From Alphaproteobacteria bacterium (GTDB lineage: Bacteria > Pseudomonadota > Alphaproteobacteria > ATCC43930 > CGMCC-115725), in assembly GCA_005884825.1 (NCBI GenBank), contig VAZT01000102.1, positions 1 through 13,229 on the forward strand: DNA of 13,229 nt. The letters run 5' to 3'. The notes beneath the pieces are model-generated. The model saw nothing but the letters and a program-made list of their open reading frames with translations. It had not been told where the DNA came from and did not search any database. Every line of letters begins with the position of its first letter. Positions within the stretch are counted from its first letter, which is position 1. Shown here piece after piece: positions 7,448-13,229 of the stretch. The translations under genes were made by a program, and so were the position numbers.

Positions 7448-7561
7448 ATGGCGAACAAGGAGCAGAAGCGGAAGACCCGCGAGGCAAAAAAGCCCAAACA
7501 GAAAAAGAAGGAATCGCCAAAAGAGCCGGCCAGCAAGGTGCAGCAAGTTACCAGAACTTGA
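7448..7561 (+). CDS. Small Lys-rich basic protein, 37 aa
   Basis: Sequence begins MANKEQKRKTREAKKPKQKK and ends VQQVTRT. It has 11 Lys and 3 Arg against 4 Glu, no Cys, no aromatic residues and no membrane segment, so it should be disordered and nucleic-acid- or ribosome-attracting. Short proteins opening MANK..R..REAKKPK are, from my recollection, common in Rhizobiales genomes and usually annotated as hypothetical. The very good ribosome-binding site and the position 11 bases after the amidase stop argue that it is translated. Whether it belongs to the catabolic operon or is merely carried along is not decidable here. Function unknown. Confidence 0.65.
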   Translation: MANKEQKRKTREAKKPKQKKKESPKEPASKVQQVTRT

Positions 7562-7596
7562 GGGCGCGCAAAGGGCTCGGGGCCGCCGCGGCAAGA

Positions 7597-7659
7597 CCCT
7601 CACCCGCCTCGCTGCGCTCACCACCCTCTCCCGCGGTGCCACGCGGTGCGGGAGAGGGG
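7597..7659. repeat. Palindromic intergenic repeat (REP-like) between converging genes
   Basis: CCCTCACCC, then a GC-rich linker, then CCCTCTCCCGC (7624-7634) and its perfect complement GCGGGAGAGGG (7648-7658) around a 13-base loop. The 11-bp stem and the CCCTCACCC lead-in match a class of dispersed palindromic elements I recall from Bradyrhizobium-like genomes. It sits between the 3' end of the 37-aa gene and the 3' end of lon, so it may stop transcription from both sides, although there is no U-tract. Confidence 0.7.
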
Positions 7660-7686
7660 CTAAATGCATTCAGCTCACCCACTATC

Positions 7687-10131
7687 TCAATCTCCCGCAA
7701 CATCGGCCATGGCGGGGCTGTGTTGAGCGGCCGGCTCGAGTGCCGCCTCGATGACGTCCTCGACCCGCTCGGCCCAGATAAAGTGTAGGCTGTTGCGCGC
7801 GCTCTCGGGGATATCTTCGTAATCCTTGCGATTGCGCGCCGGGAGAATGACCGTCGAAAGAGACGCCCGGGCGGCGGCGACGACTTTTTCCTTGATGCCG
7901 CCGACCGGCAGCACGAGCCCGCGCAAGCTGATCTCGCCCGTCATCGCCGTGTCGCTGCGCACGGTGCGATTGGTCAGCAGCGAGACGAGAGCGGTGAACA
8001 TCGCTACACCCGCGCTGGGGCCGTCCTTCGGGATGGCGCCGGCCGGGACGTGAATGTGAATGTCGCTCTTTTCGAACATCCCGGGATCGAGCCCGAGCGC
8101 TACCGCTCTGCCTTTGACTAGGGTCAGCGCTGCCTGTGCGCTCTCCTTCATGACTTCGCCGAGCTGGCCGGTCAGGATCAAATGGCCGGCGCCGGGGATC
8201 CGGGTCGCCTCGATGAACAGGATGTCGCCGCCCACCGGTGTCCAGGCGAGCCCGGTGGCGACGCCGGGAACGCTGGTGCGCATGGCGACCTCGCCCTCGA
8301 ACCGGGGCGGCCCCAGGATATCCTTCAAGTCTTCCGGCTCGATCCGAACATGCTGCGCGGTGCCTTCGGCAATCCTCATCGCGGCGTTGCGCAACACCGC
8401 TCCGATTTCCCGCTCGAGCTGGCGCACACCTGCCTCACGAGTGTAGTCGCGGATGATCGCGTGGATCGCTGGGTCGGTGTTCTCTGCCTGCCCGGCTTGC
8501 AATCCATTGGCTTTGAGCTGCCGGTCGACGAGATAGCGGCGGGCGATCTCGAACTTTTCGTCCTCGACATAGCCGGGCAGGTCGATGACCTCCATGCGGT
8601 CGCGCAATGGCCCCGGGATGCTGTCGAGAACGTTGGCGGTCGTGATGAACATGACCTTCGAGAGGTCGAACGGCACGCCGAGATAATTGTCTCGGAAAGT
8701 CGAGTTCTGCTCGGGATCGAGCACTTCGAGGAGGGCTGAGGAAGGGTCGCCCTGGATGCCGCGGCCGAGCTTATCGATCTCGTCGAGCATCATCACGCAA
8801 TCCCGCGCTCCGGCGCGCCGGATCCCCTGGATGATGTTCCCTGGCAGAGCGCCGATATAGGTGCGCCGGTGTCCGCGGATCTCGGCCTCGTCGTGGGTGC
8901 CGCCGAGACTGACCCGAACGAATTTGCGGCCGGTCGCCCTGGCGATGCTCTGCCCCAAGGACGTCTTGCCGACGCCGGGCGGACCGACAAAGCACAGGAT
9001 CGGGCTGCGGCCGCCCGGGTTCAGCTGCTGGATCGCCAAATATTCGAGGATGCGCCGCTTGATCTTTCTCAGGCCGTAATGGTCGGCGTCGAGGATGCGC
9101 CGCGCCTCGGCAATGTCGATCGACTTCCCCGATTCCACTGACCACGGCAGCTCCGTCAGCCATTCGAGGTAGGTGCGCGCCATCGAGTATTCGCCCGACG
9201 CCTCCGGCATCCGGTCGAGCCGGGCGAGTTCCCTTTTCACGTGCTCCTCGACCTCGGGCGGCATCTTCGCCTCGGCGATCTTCTTCGTCAGCTCGGCGAT
9301 TTCCTGAGCCTTCGCGTCCTCGCCCTCGCCAAGCTCCTTCTGGATCGTCCTCATCTGCTCGCGCAGCAGGAACTCGCGCTGGCGGTCGTCGATTTTACCT
9401 TTGGTCTGCTCGCTGATCTGCCGCGACAGCCGCATGACCTCGATGCGGTAGGCGAGCAATTCCGATACGCGCTCGAGCCGGCGCTCGATGTCGACCGTCT
9501 CGAGGATCTCCTCTTTTTCCTGCGGCGTGATGTCCATGAAGCTCGTGATCAAATCGGCGAGCGCCGCGGCCGAGGTCACCGATTGAACGGCATTGACGAG
9601 CTCGGCCGGGGTCTGCGGCAACAGCTGCAACACTTCGAGTGCCTGATTGCGCAAATTGAGGACCCGCGCGGCGACATCCGTTGTGGTAGCCTCGGTTTCC
9701 TCGATCCGCTCGACCCGGGCGGCGAGAAACGGGTAGCCGTCGAGAAAATCGAGAATGCGAAAGCGCCGTTCGCCCTGGCAGATCGCGTGGTGACCGCCGT
9801 CCGGACTGGTGACGTAACGCAACAGGCTCGCTTCGGTGCCCATACGATGCAGATCGACTGGGATCGGGTCGTCGATCCCGGGGTCGCGCTGTAGCACCAG
9901 CCCGACGGTCCGGTTGAGCCGCATCGCCGTCTGCGCCGCCAAGACCGAGCGCTGCCGGCCGAGCGTGATCGGCAGCACCGTGCCAGGGAACAGAACAAGA
10001 TTGCGGGTCGGAATAAGGATCAGCGCGTCCTCCGGCAAGGCCGCGACCGCGGCTGATCCCAATTCGACACTATCGGGGGGCGGGGGCGCAGCGCTGCCCG
10101 AGGTGCGTAGTTCCCGGTCCTCCAAAGCCAT
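7687..10131 (-). CDS. lon: ATP-dependent endopeptidase Lon (accessory copy paired with hsp20)
   Basis: Lon is a cytoplasmic hexameric AAA+ protease that unfolds and degrades damaged and regulatory proteins. The 814-residue protein has the usual order: an N-terminal substrate-binding domain from about residue 35 (ALILIPTRNLVLFPGTVLPI), a helical linker near 225-310, the AAA+ module with Walker A GPPGVGKT (383-390) and Walker B VMMLDEID (446-453), and the peptidase domain with the Ser706 / Lys747 dyad (KDGPSAGVAM and GGIKEKVV). The N-terminus carries a Pro-rich extension before the conserved domain. ATG 10131 is chosen because GAGGA lies eight bases upstream; an in-frame TTG at 10146 overlaps the hsp20 stop. 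It differs from the main E. coli-type Lon in that first stretch, and the adjacent Hsp20 gene suggests a second, stress-related Lon. The reading frame is intact. Confidence 0.95.
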   Translation of the reverse strand: MALEDRELRTSGSAAPPPPDSVELGSAAVAALPEDALILIPTRNLVLFPGTVLPITLGRQRSVLAAQTAMRLNRTVGLVLQRDPGIDDPIPVDLHRMGTEASLLRYVTSPDGGHHAICQGERRFRILDFLDGYPFLAARVERIEETEATTTDVAARVLNLRNQALEVLQLLPQTPAELVNAVQSVTSAAALADLITSFMDITPQEKEEILETVDIERRLERVSELLAYRIEVMRLSRQISEQTKGKIDDRQREFLLREQMRTIQKELGEGEDAKAQEIAELTKKIAEAKMPPEVEEHVKRELARLDRMPEASGEYSMARTYLEWLTELPWSVESGKSIDIAEARRILDADHYGLRKIKRRILEYLAIQQLNPGGRSPILCFVGPPGVGKTSLGQSIARATGRKFVRVSLGGTHDEAEIRGHRRTYIGALPGNIIQGIRRAGARDCVMMLDEIDKLGRGIQGDPSSALLEVLDPEQNSTFRDNYLGVPFDLSKVMFITTANVLDSIPGPLRDRMEVIDLPGYVEDEKFEIARRYLVDRQLKANGLQAGQAENTDPAIHAIIRDYTREAGVRQLEREIGAVLRNAAMRIAEGTAQHVRIEPEDLKDILGPPRFEGEVAMRTSVPGVATGLAWTPVGGDILFIEATRIPGAGHLILTGQLGEVMKESAQAALTLVKGRAVALGLDPGMFEKSDIHIHVPAGAIPKDGPSAGVAMFTALVSLLTNRTVRSDTAMTGEISLRGLVLPVGGIKEKVVAAARASLSTVILPARNRKDYEDIPESARNSLHFIWAERVEDVIEAALEPAAQHSPAMADVAGD

Positions 10132-10139
10132 AGCGGATG

Positions 10140-10144
10140 TCCTC
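10140..10144 (-). promoter_or_regulatory. Shine-Dalgarno of lon
   Basis: GAGGA on the minus strand, eight bases before ATG 10131. It overlaps the hsp20 stop codon (10143-10145), so ribosomes ending hsp20 could restart on lon. Confidence 0.65.
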
Positions 10145-10538
10145 AATACTTATGCAGCTGCAGCATCAGGCAGCCATTGGCGAGATGCCGGCCGGAGATT
10201 TCGAGCCGCGCCGGCGGCAACTCGATCCGTCGCTGAAAATGCCCGTGCGGAATCTCCAGCCGGTGGATCCGGGCATTTTTGAACTCGCCGGGCAGCGGAC
10301 GTTCGCCGCTGACGATCAGCACGCCTGCGCTGAGAGTTACCTGCACTTGGTCGGGGTCCACCCCGGGCAGGGCGATCACGATCGTGAGCGCGTTGTCGGT
10401 CTCAAAAATGTCCACCGGAGCTTCCCAGCAGGGCGTGGTGTGGGCGCGGTGAAAGAATTGGCGGTGAAGGCGCTGAGCACGCTCCATCGCCTCGTAGGCC
10501 TGCGCCCACATCAGCCTGTCGAGCTGTCGGTTTGGCAT
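10143..10538 (-). CDS. Small heat-shock protein, Hsp20 / alpha-crystallin family
   Basis: Hsp20 proteins bind unfolding proteins without ATP and hold them for refolding or degradation. From ATG 10538 the product is 131 residues: a short helical N-terminal arm (MPNRQLDRLMWAQAYEAMER), then the alpha-crystallin beta-sandwich with PVDIFETDNALTIVIALPGV, VLIVSGERPLP, IHRLEIPHGHFQRRIELPP and the closing HLANGCLMLQL. It ends almost directly after that strand (HKY), so the C-terminal I-x-I tail that drives oligomer assembly in most family members is absent. The start is supported by GGAG six bases upstream; ATGs at 10541, 10580 and 10628 are in frame but less well placed. It is co-directional with lon, and 11 bases separate the two genes. 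Confidence 0.88.
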   Translation of the reverse strand: MPNRQLDRLMWAQAYEAMERAQRLHRQFFHRAHTTPCWEAPVDIFETDNALTIVIALPGVDPDQVQVTLSAGVLIVSGERPLPGEFKNARIHRLEIPHGHFQRRIELPPARLEISGRHLANGCLMLQLHKY

Positions 10539-10544
10539 CATCGG

Positions 10545-10548
10545 CTCC
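10545..10548 (-). promoter_or_regulatory. Shine-Dalgarno of hsp20
   Basis: GGAG on the minus strand, six bases before ATG 10538 and only three before ATG 10541. The spacing favours 10538. Confidence 0.5.
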
Positions 10549-10657
10549 GCGCAGTCCGGCCCGCCCGGCGAGGGCCGCATCGCGTCATATAGTGCGCAAA
10601 ACTGAGAGAAGAGAGAATTTCTCAACATGCGCCATCACCGAAGGATAATGCTCGACC

Positions 10658-10909
10658 ATGGTTGTCATGCGGATGATCATCCTCCTCGTCGTCTTGGGAC
10701 TGACCCGGTGCGCGGTGGCGCCCGGCTCGCAAACCTCGGCTCCAATCATCAGGTCCGACACCACGGAGTCGATCAGCCTGCCTCGAATCGGCGGTTCGGC
10801 TGCGCCCGATCCCGCGAGCGTCAGCGGCTCCAGTGCTGTCGGGGCGGGCAGCTTTCCGCGGTCACTCCTGCTCCCGGGGACGGATACCTCGATCCGCATC
10901 GGCGGCTAA
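10658..10909 (+). CDS. Small exported or lipoprotein-like protein, 83 aa
   Basis: The N-terminus MVVMRMIILLVVLGLTRCAV is a short hydrophobic signal sequence followed by Cys. LTRC resembles a lipobox but has Arg at -1 where Gly, Ala or Ser is usual, so lipidation is uncertain. The remainder is low in complexity, rich in Ser, Gly, Ala and Pro, and ends FPRSLLLPGTDTSIRIGG. I recall similar PGTDTSIR-GG endings on small rhizobial secreted proteins, which favours a real gene. An AAGGA at 10641-10645 is rather far from ATG 10658, and ATG 10667 (MRMIILLV) is an alternative start. It is divergent from hsp20 and its stop overlaps the end of the mmgE/prpD stump by four bases. Function unknown. Confidence 0.55.
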   Translation: MVVMRMIILLVVLGLTRCAVAPGSQTSAPIIRSDTTESISLPRIGGSAAPDPASVSGSSAVGAGSFPRSLLLPGTDTSIRIGG

Positions 10910-11097
10910 TCGGGAGACCGCTGCCGTCGGACCATCGCAAAGAGCTCATCGAACCCGGGAGAGCCGCTGCCGCCGAGCATGCAGCCAAAGGTGTCGAGGA
11001 TCTCGCGACGGGCGGATGCGACGGCGGTTGCGGGCAAATCTGCATAGTCGGTGCGGCAAACGTGCCGGGCGAGGGGCCAAGCGGCATCATCGGTCAT
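10906..11097 (-). pseudogene. MmgE/PrpD family protein, N-terminal stump only
   Basis: The 63 residues from ATG 11097 read MTDDAAWPLARHVCRTDYAD, then LPATAVASARREILDTFGCM and LGGSGSPGFDELFAMV. This is the start of the MmgE/PrpD fold (2-methylcitrate dehydratase relatives), with the helix A..AR..ILDT.G and the following LGGS.SPG turn. Family members are about 450 residues; this one stops at 10906-10908 and no other minus-strand frame downstream resumes the homology. The 5' end is in good order, with GGGAG six bases before the ATG. The gene was therefore cut by a deletion or rearrangement that joined it to the small lipoprotein region. No activity is expected. Confidence 0.7.
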
Positions 11098-11103
11098 CGT
11101 GTT

Positions 11104-11108
11104 CTCCC
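11104..11108 (-). promoter_or_regulatory. Shine-Dalgarno of the mmgE/prpD stump
   Basis: GGGAG on the minus strand, six bases before ATG 11097. It fixes the start of the truncated gene and shows that its 5' end is undamaged. Confidence 0.65.
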
Positions 11109-11167
11109 GCGGGTCTCGATGTTCCGATACATAACTTGACCCGGATGCCATCGCATGGTGAAACGGC

Positions 11168-11199
11168 CCGGCCGCCGTCAGTGCGCTGAGCGCGGCCGG
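11168..11199. promoter_or_regulatory. Two-part hairpin in the leader of the GST gene
   Basis: CCGGCCGC (11168-11175) is the exact complement of GCGGCCGG (11192-11199). Inside it, TCAG (11178-11181) pairs with CTGA (11186-11189) around TGCG. The result is an 8-bp stem, a 2x2 internal loop and a 4-bp stem. It ends 10 bases before the GST ribosome-binding site and lies between divergent genes. It could be an operator, a leader structure or a dispersed palindrome. Confidence 0.5.
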
Positions 11200-11209
11200 T
11201 GGTCGATGG

Positions 11210-11214
11210 AAGGA
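11210..11214 (+). promoter_or_regulatory. Shine-Dalgarno of the GST gene
   Basis: AAGGA, seven bases before ATG 11222. Confidence 0.6.
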
Positions 11215-11221
11215 CAACCGC

Positions 11222-11851
11222 ATGTTCAGACTGTATTACGCCCCGGGTACGTGTGCGCTCGCGACGCACATCGCCCTTGAAGAGGCGGACGCGCCGTACG
11301 AGGCGGTTCTGGTCGATTTTAGCTCGCAGAGCCAGCGGAGCCCCGAATACCTGGCGGTAAACCCCAAAGGGCGGGTTCCCGCACTGGTAACCGATAGCGG
11401 CACGCTTACCGAAACGCCCGCGCTCCTGTGCTTTGTGGCGCAGCGCTTTCCGGAAGCCGAACTCGCCCCCCTCGCCGATCCCTTCGCCCTTGCGCAGGCT
11501 CAGGAGTTCAACAGCTACCTTTGTTCGACGGTGCATGTCGCGCACGCCCACCGCATGCGTGGCACCCGGTGGGCCGATGACGCTGCGGCGATCGAGGCAA
11601 TGAAGCGCAAAGTGCCGTCGAACGTGACGGAATGCTTTGAGCTGATCGAGCACAAGCTCATGAAGGGGCCGTGGGTAATGGGTGACAAGTACACGATTTG
11701 CGATCCGTACCTGTTCACCATCGCGTCCTGGATAGAAGGCGACGGCGTCGACACCGCGAAAGTGCCCCGCGTCATGGACCATCGCGCGCGCATGCTGACG
11801 CGTCCCGCCGTTCAAAACGCTGTGGCTGCCGAAGGCACGCAAATTCCCTGA
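11222..11851 (+). CDS. Glutathione S-transferase family protein (beta-like)
   Basis: A 209-residue cytoplasmic enzyme expected to conjugate or reduce electrophilic compounds with glutathione. The thioredoxin-like N-domain starts MFRLYYAPGTCALATHIALE. C11 sits at the position of the active cysteine of bacterial beta-class GSTs. The cis-Pro motif is RVPAL (V52-P53), and the glutathione-binding acidic turn is E64-T65 in LTETPAL, with Thr where Ser is common. The all-helical C-domain follows, including the N-cap-like motif GDKYTICDPYLF (usual form G...S.AD). Length and order are normal. ATG 11222 has a good ribosome-binding site. It is followed after two bases by an FAD amine oxidase, so the two are probably translated together; a shared substrate is possible but not shown. 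Confidence 0.9.
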   Translation: MFRLYYAPGTCALATHIALEEADAPYEAVLVDFSSQSQRSPEYLAVNPKGRVPALVTDSGTLTETPALLCFVAQRFPEAELAPLADPFALAQAQEFNSYLCSTVHVAHAHRMRGTRWADDAAAIEAMKRKVPSNVTECFELIEHKLMKGPWVMGDKYTICDPYLFTIASWIEGDGVDTAKVPRVMDHRARMLTRPAVQNAVAAEGTQIP

Positions 11852-11853
11852 CG

Positions 11854-13131
11854 GTGGCGCCTCCACATCTGACGCATCTTCTGGTCGTCGGCGCTGGTGC
11901 TGCGGGCTTGATGGCGGCCCGCGAGCTCGTGCGCGCGGGCAAACGGGTGACAATCCTCGAGGCGCGAGACCGATGCGGCGGGCGCATCTACCCGCTGCCC
12001 GCCGAGGAATTTGGCTACCCCGCTGAAGGCGGCGCAGAATTTGTTCACGGCGCCGCGCCGGTGACGCGAGCTCTGATGCGCGAAGCGCGGCTCTCGCTGT
12101 TGCCGCGCGGCGGCACGCGATGGAGCGCCCGCACGGGCAAGCTGTCGCCCAACGATCCTTCGCCGCCTCATATGGGCCGGTTCTATCAGGCTCTGAGCGA
12201 GGTGAACGCCGATCTGCCGATCGCCGAATTTCTGGAGAGGCATTTTGCCGATCGGCGATACGACGAGATGCGGCGGTCGATCACCCGAACGGTCGAGGGC
12301 TACGACGCGGCTGACCCGCGCCGCGCCAGCACCCTCGCGCTCCGCGACGAATGGATGGCCCGGGATGACGGTCCGCACGGGAGGATCGCGAAAGGCTACG
12401 GCGCGCTGGTCGAGTATCTTGCATCCGGATGCCGCAGGTACGGAGCCGCGCTCCATCTCGGTGCCGCCGTAAGGTCGATTGACGGGGCCCGCGGGCGGGT
12501 TGCCGTGCGCTGTTGCGACGGCGCCACGTACGAAGCCGACGCCGCGATACTTACCGTGCCACCTCCGCTCCTGTCCGAAATCGCGCTTCCCTCGGCGGCG
12601 CGCAAGCGGGTAGCCGCCGCCGATATCGGCTTCGGCAATGTGGTCAAATTTCTAATTCGCTTCGCCACGAAGTGGTGGGCCGATCATGGGGGGCGAGACC
12701 TGTCCGATCTGTCGTTCCTGCTTTCCGACGCAACTGTCCCGACCTGGTGGACCCAGTATCCAGACGGATATCCGGTGCTGACGGGTTGGTTGGCGGGACC
12801 AAAGGCCGACAGGGTGTGGTCACTTGCCGAGCCCGCACTCATCGAGATGGGGCTCGGCTCCCTCGGCGAAATATTCGATCTGCCCCCGGACCGCATCAGA
12901 AGGGATCTCGTCGCGGCGCGAGCGATCAACTGGGGCAACGACCCGTTCGCTCGCGGCGCTTATTCCTACGCCACCCCGAGGACACGCAAAGCGCAGTCGA
13001 TGCTGAAAGAAACTAACGATGGCCTCATATTCTTTTCTGGCGAGGCGCTCTATGCCGGTCCCGATATGGGCACAGTCGAGGCGGCTCTGGCCAGCGGTCA
13101 GGAAACAGCACAGACGATCCTGATCGGGTGA
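11854..13131 (+). CDS. FAD-dependent amine oxidase (flavin monoamine oxidase family)
   Basis: A 425-residue flavoenzyme predicted to oxidise an amine, polyamine or amino acid to an imine using FAD. The dinucleotide-binding motif VVGAGAAGL (G13-x-G15-x-x-G18) is followed by ILEARDRCGGRI, with E36 for the ribose and the GGR turn typical of the family. The C-terminal FAD signature is FFSGEALYAGPDMGTVEAALASG. The substrate domain in between is less conserved; no covalent-FAD cysteine is apparent. The start chosen is GTG 11854, giving MAPPHLTHLLVVGAG. It comes two bases after the GST stop and the homology begins within ten residues. An upstream in-frame ATG at 11698 would read through the GST gene in another frame and has no support. 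There is no separate ribosome-binding site, so coupled translation is likely. Confidence 0.9.
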   Translation: MAPPHLTHLLVVGAGAAGLMAARELVRAGKRVTILEARDRCGGRIYPLPAEEFGYPAEGGAEFVHGAAPVTRALMREARLSLLPRGGTRWSARTGKLSPNDPSPPHMGRFYQALSEVNADLPIAEFLERHFADRRYDEMRRSITRTVEGYDAADPRRASTLALRDEWMARDDGPHGRIAKGYGALVEYLASGCRRYGAALHLGAAVRSIDGARGRVAVRCCDGATYEADAAILTVPPPLLSEIALPSAARKRVAAADIGFGNVVKFLIRFATKWWADHGGRDLSDLSFLLSDATVPTWWTQYPDGYPVLTGWLAGPKADRVWSLAEPALIEMGLGSLGEIFDLPPDRIRRDLVAARAINWGNDPFARGAYSYATPRTRKAQSMLKETNDGLIFFSGEALYAGPDMGTVEAALASGQETAQTILIG

Positions 13132-13175
13132 ACCCGCGGGCGCCATCTCGACGGGCTGCAGCTCTTCGGCTCGCC

Positions 13176-13191
13176 CTGGCTGCCGGGCCAG
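13176..13191 (+). terminator. Possible weak hairpin after the amine oxidase gene
   Basis: CTGGC (13176-13180) pairs with GCCAG (13187-13191) around a six-base loop, 44 bases after the stop. No U-tract follows. The rest of 13132-13229 holds nothing I can identify. Confidence 0.25.
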
Positions 13192-13229
13192 TAACCAAAA
13201 GCCTATTTGATCGTGCCGCGATGTCCGGT

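Noticed and set aside
3813..7561. Toxin-antitoxin, secondary-metabolite or defence cluster
   Set aside because: All three large genes are ordinary catabolic enzyme families, and the small basic protein lacks toxin or antitoxin features.
9241..9894. 217-codon plus-strand open frame opposite lon
   Set aside because: Antisense shadow of the Lon N-terminal and linker region.
10539..10657. Heat-shock promoter, CIRCE element or ROSE-type RNA thermometer upstream of hsp20
   Set aside because: The minus strand has TATATG and a TTGAGA, but their spacing fits neither sigma70 nor RpoH consensus. There is no CIRCE inverted repeat, and no convincing ROSE-like pairing with the Shine-Dalgarno. A GGCCC/GGGCC stem at 10558-10576 is expected by chance in such GC-rich DNA.
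11136..11164. Sigma70-like promoter TTGACC - 17 bases - TGAAAC before the GST gene
   Set aside because: The -35 is good but the -10 matches only three of six positions; too weak to list.
11087..11953. 288-codon minus-strand open frame opposite the GST gene
   Set aside because: Antisense shadow; the GST frame on the plus strand has clear motifs and a ribosome-binding site.
13128..13229. GTG-initiated frame overlapping the amine oxidase stop and running off the window
   Set aside because: About 34 codons with no recognisable motif and no ribosome-binding site; cannot be told from chance.

Overview
The window is GC-rich, tightly packed chromosomal DNA. It looks like a soil or plant-associated alphaproteobacterium of the Bradyrhizobium / Nitrobacteraceae type. 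That placement is an inference from protein style: a rhizobial-type ligD-ku pair, an Hsp20-Lon pair, a 37-residue Lys-rich protein, and an intergenic CCCTCACCC...CCCTCTCCCGC palindromic repeat of a kind I associate with these genomes. I see no phage, transposase, CRISPR array, tRNA or rRNA.

Layout. (1) 1-2674, minus strand: a bacterial non-homologous end-joining pair. ligD comes first and ku lies downstream of it; only the first 73 codons of ku are inside the window. ligD is damaged twice. A frameshifting deletion separates the phosphoesterase (PE) domain from the ligase domain, and a second, in-frame deletion removes about 40 residues from the polymerase domain. (2) 2865-3704, plus: a secreted protein resembling the right-handed beta-helix (pectate-lyase-like) fold. 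(3) 3813-7561, plus: a likely operon of an enolase-superfamily dehydratase/racemase, a D-2-hydroxyacid dehydrogenase (ATGA overlap), an amidase-signature hydrolase whose first 22 codons are out of frame with the rest, and a 37-aa basic protein. (4) 7597-7659: a palindromic repeat between converging genes. (5) 7687-10538, minus: hsp20 followed by an accessory-type lon protease, 11 bases apart. (6) 10658-10909, plus: a small exported or lipoprotein-like protein. (7) 10906-11097, minus: a 63-codon stump of an MmgE/PrpD-family gene that keeps a good ribosome-binding site. (8) 11222-13131, plus: a glutathione S-transferase and an FAD amine oxidase, 2 bases apart. A strong two-part hairpin (11168-11199) lies in the leader.

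How the genes work together. Ku and LigD would bridge, process and seal double-strand breaks, but this copy probably cannot make a full LigD. Hsp20 holds unfolding proteins and Lon degrades them, so that pair is a proteostasis unit. The dehydratase/racemase, dehydrogenase and amidase look like a small catabolic route for a hydroxy-acid or sugar-acid amide; the substrate cannot be read from sequence.

Three of about thirteen genes (ligD, the amidase, the mmgE/prpD stump) are broken. This is either real decay or an assembly/consensus problem, and read-level checking would separate the two. I found no clear undescribed defence or mobile system. The most interesting items are the doubly deleted ligD, the orphan catabolic operon whose dehydrogenase appears to lack the usual catalytic Glu, and the hairpin leader before the GST gene.
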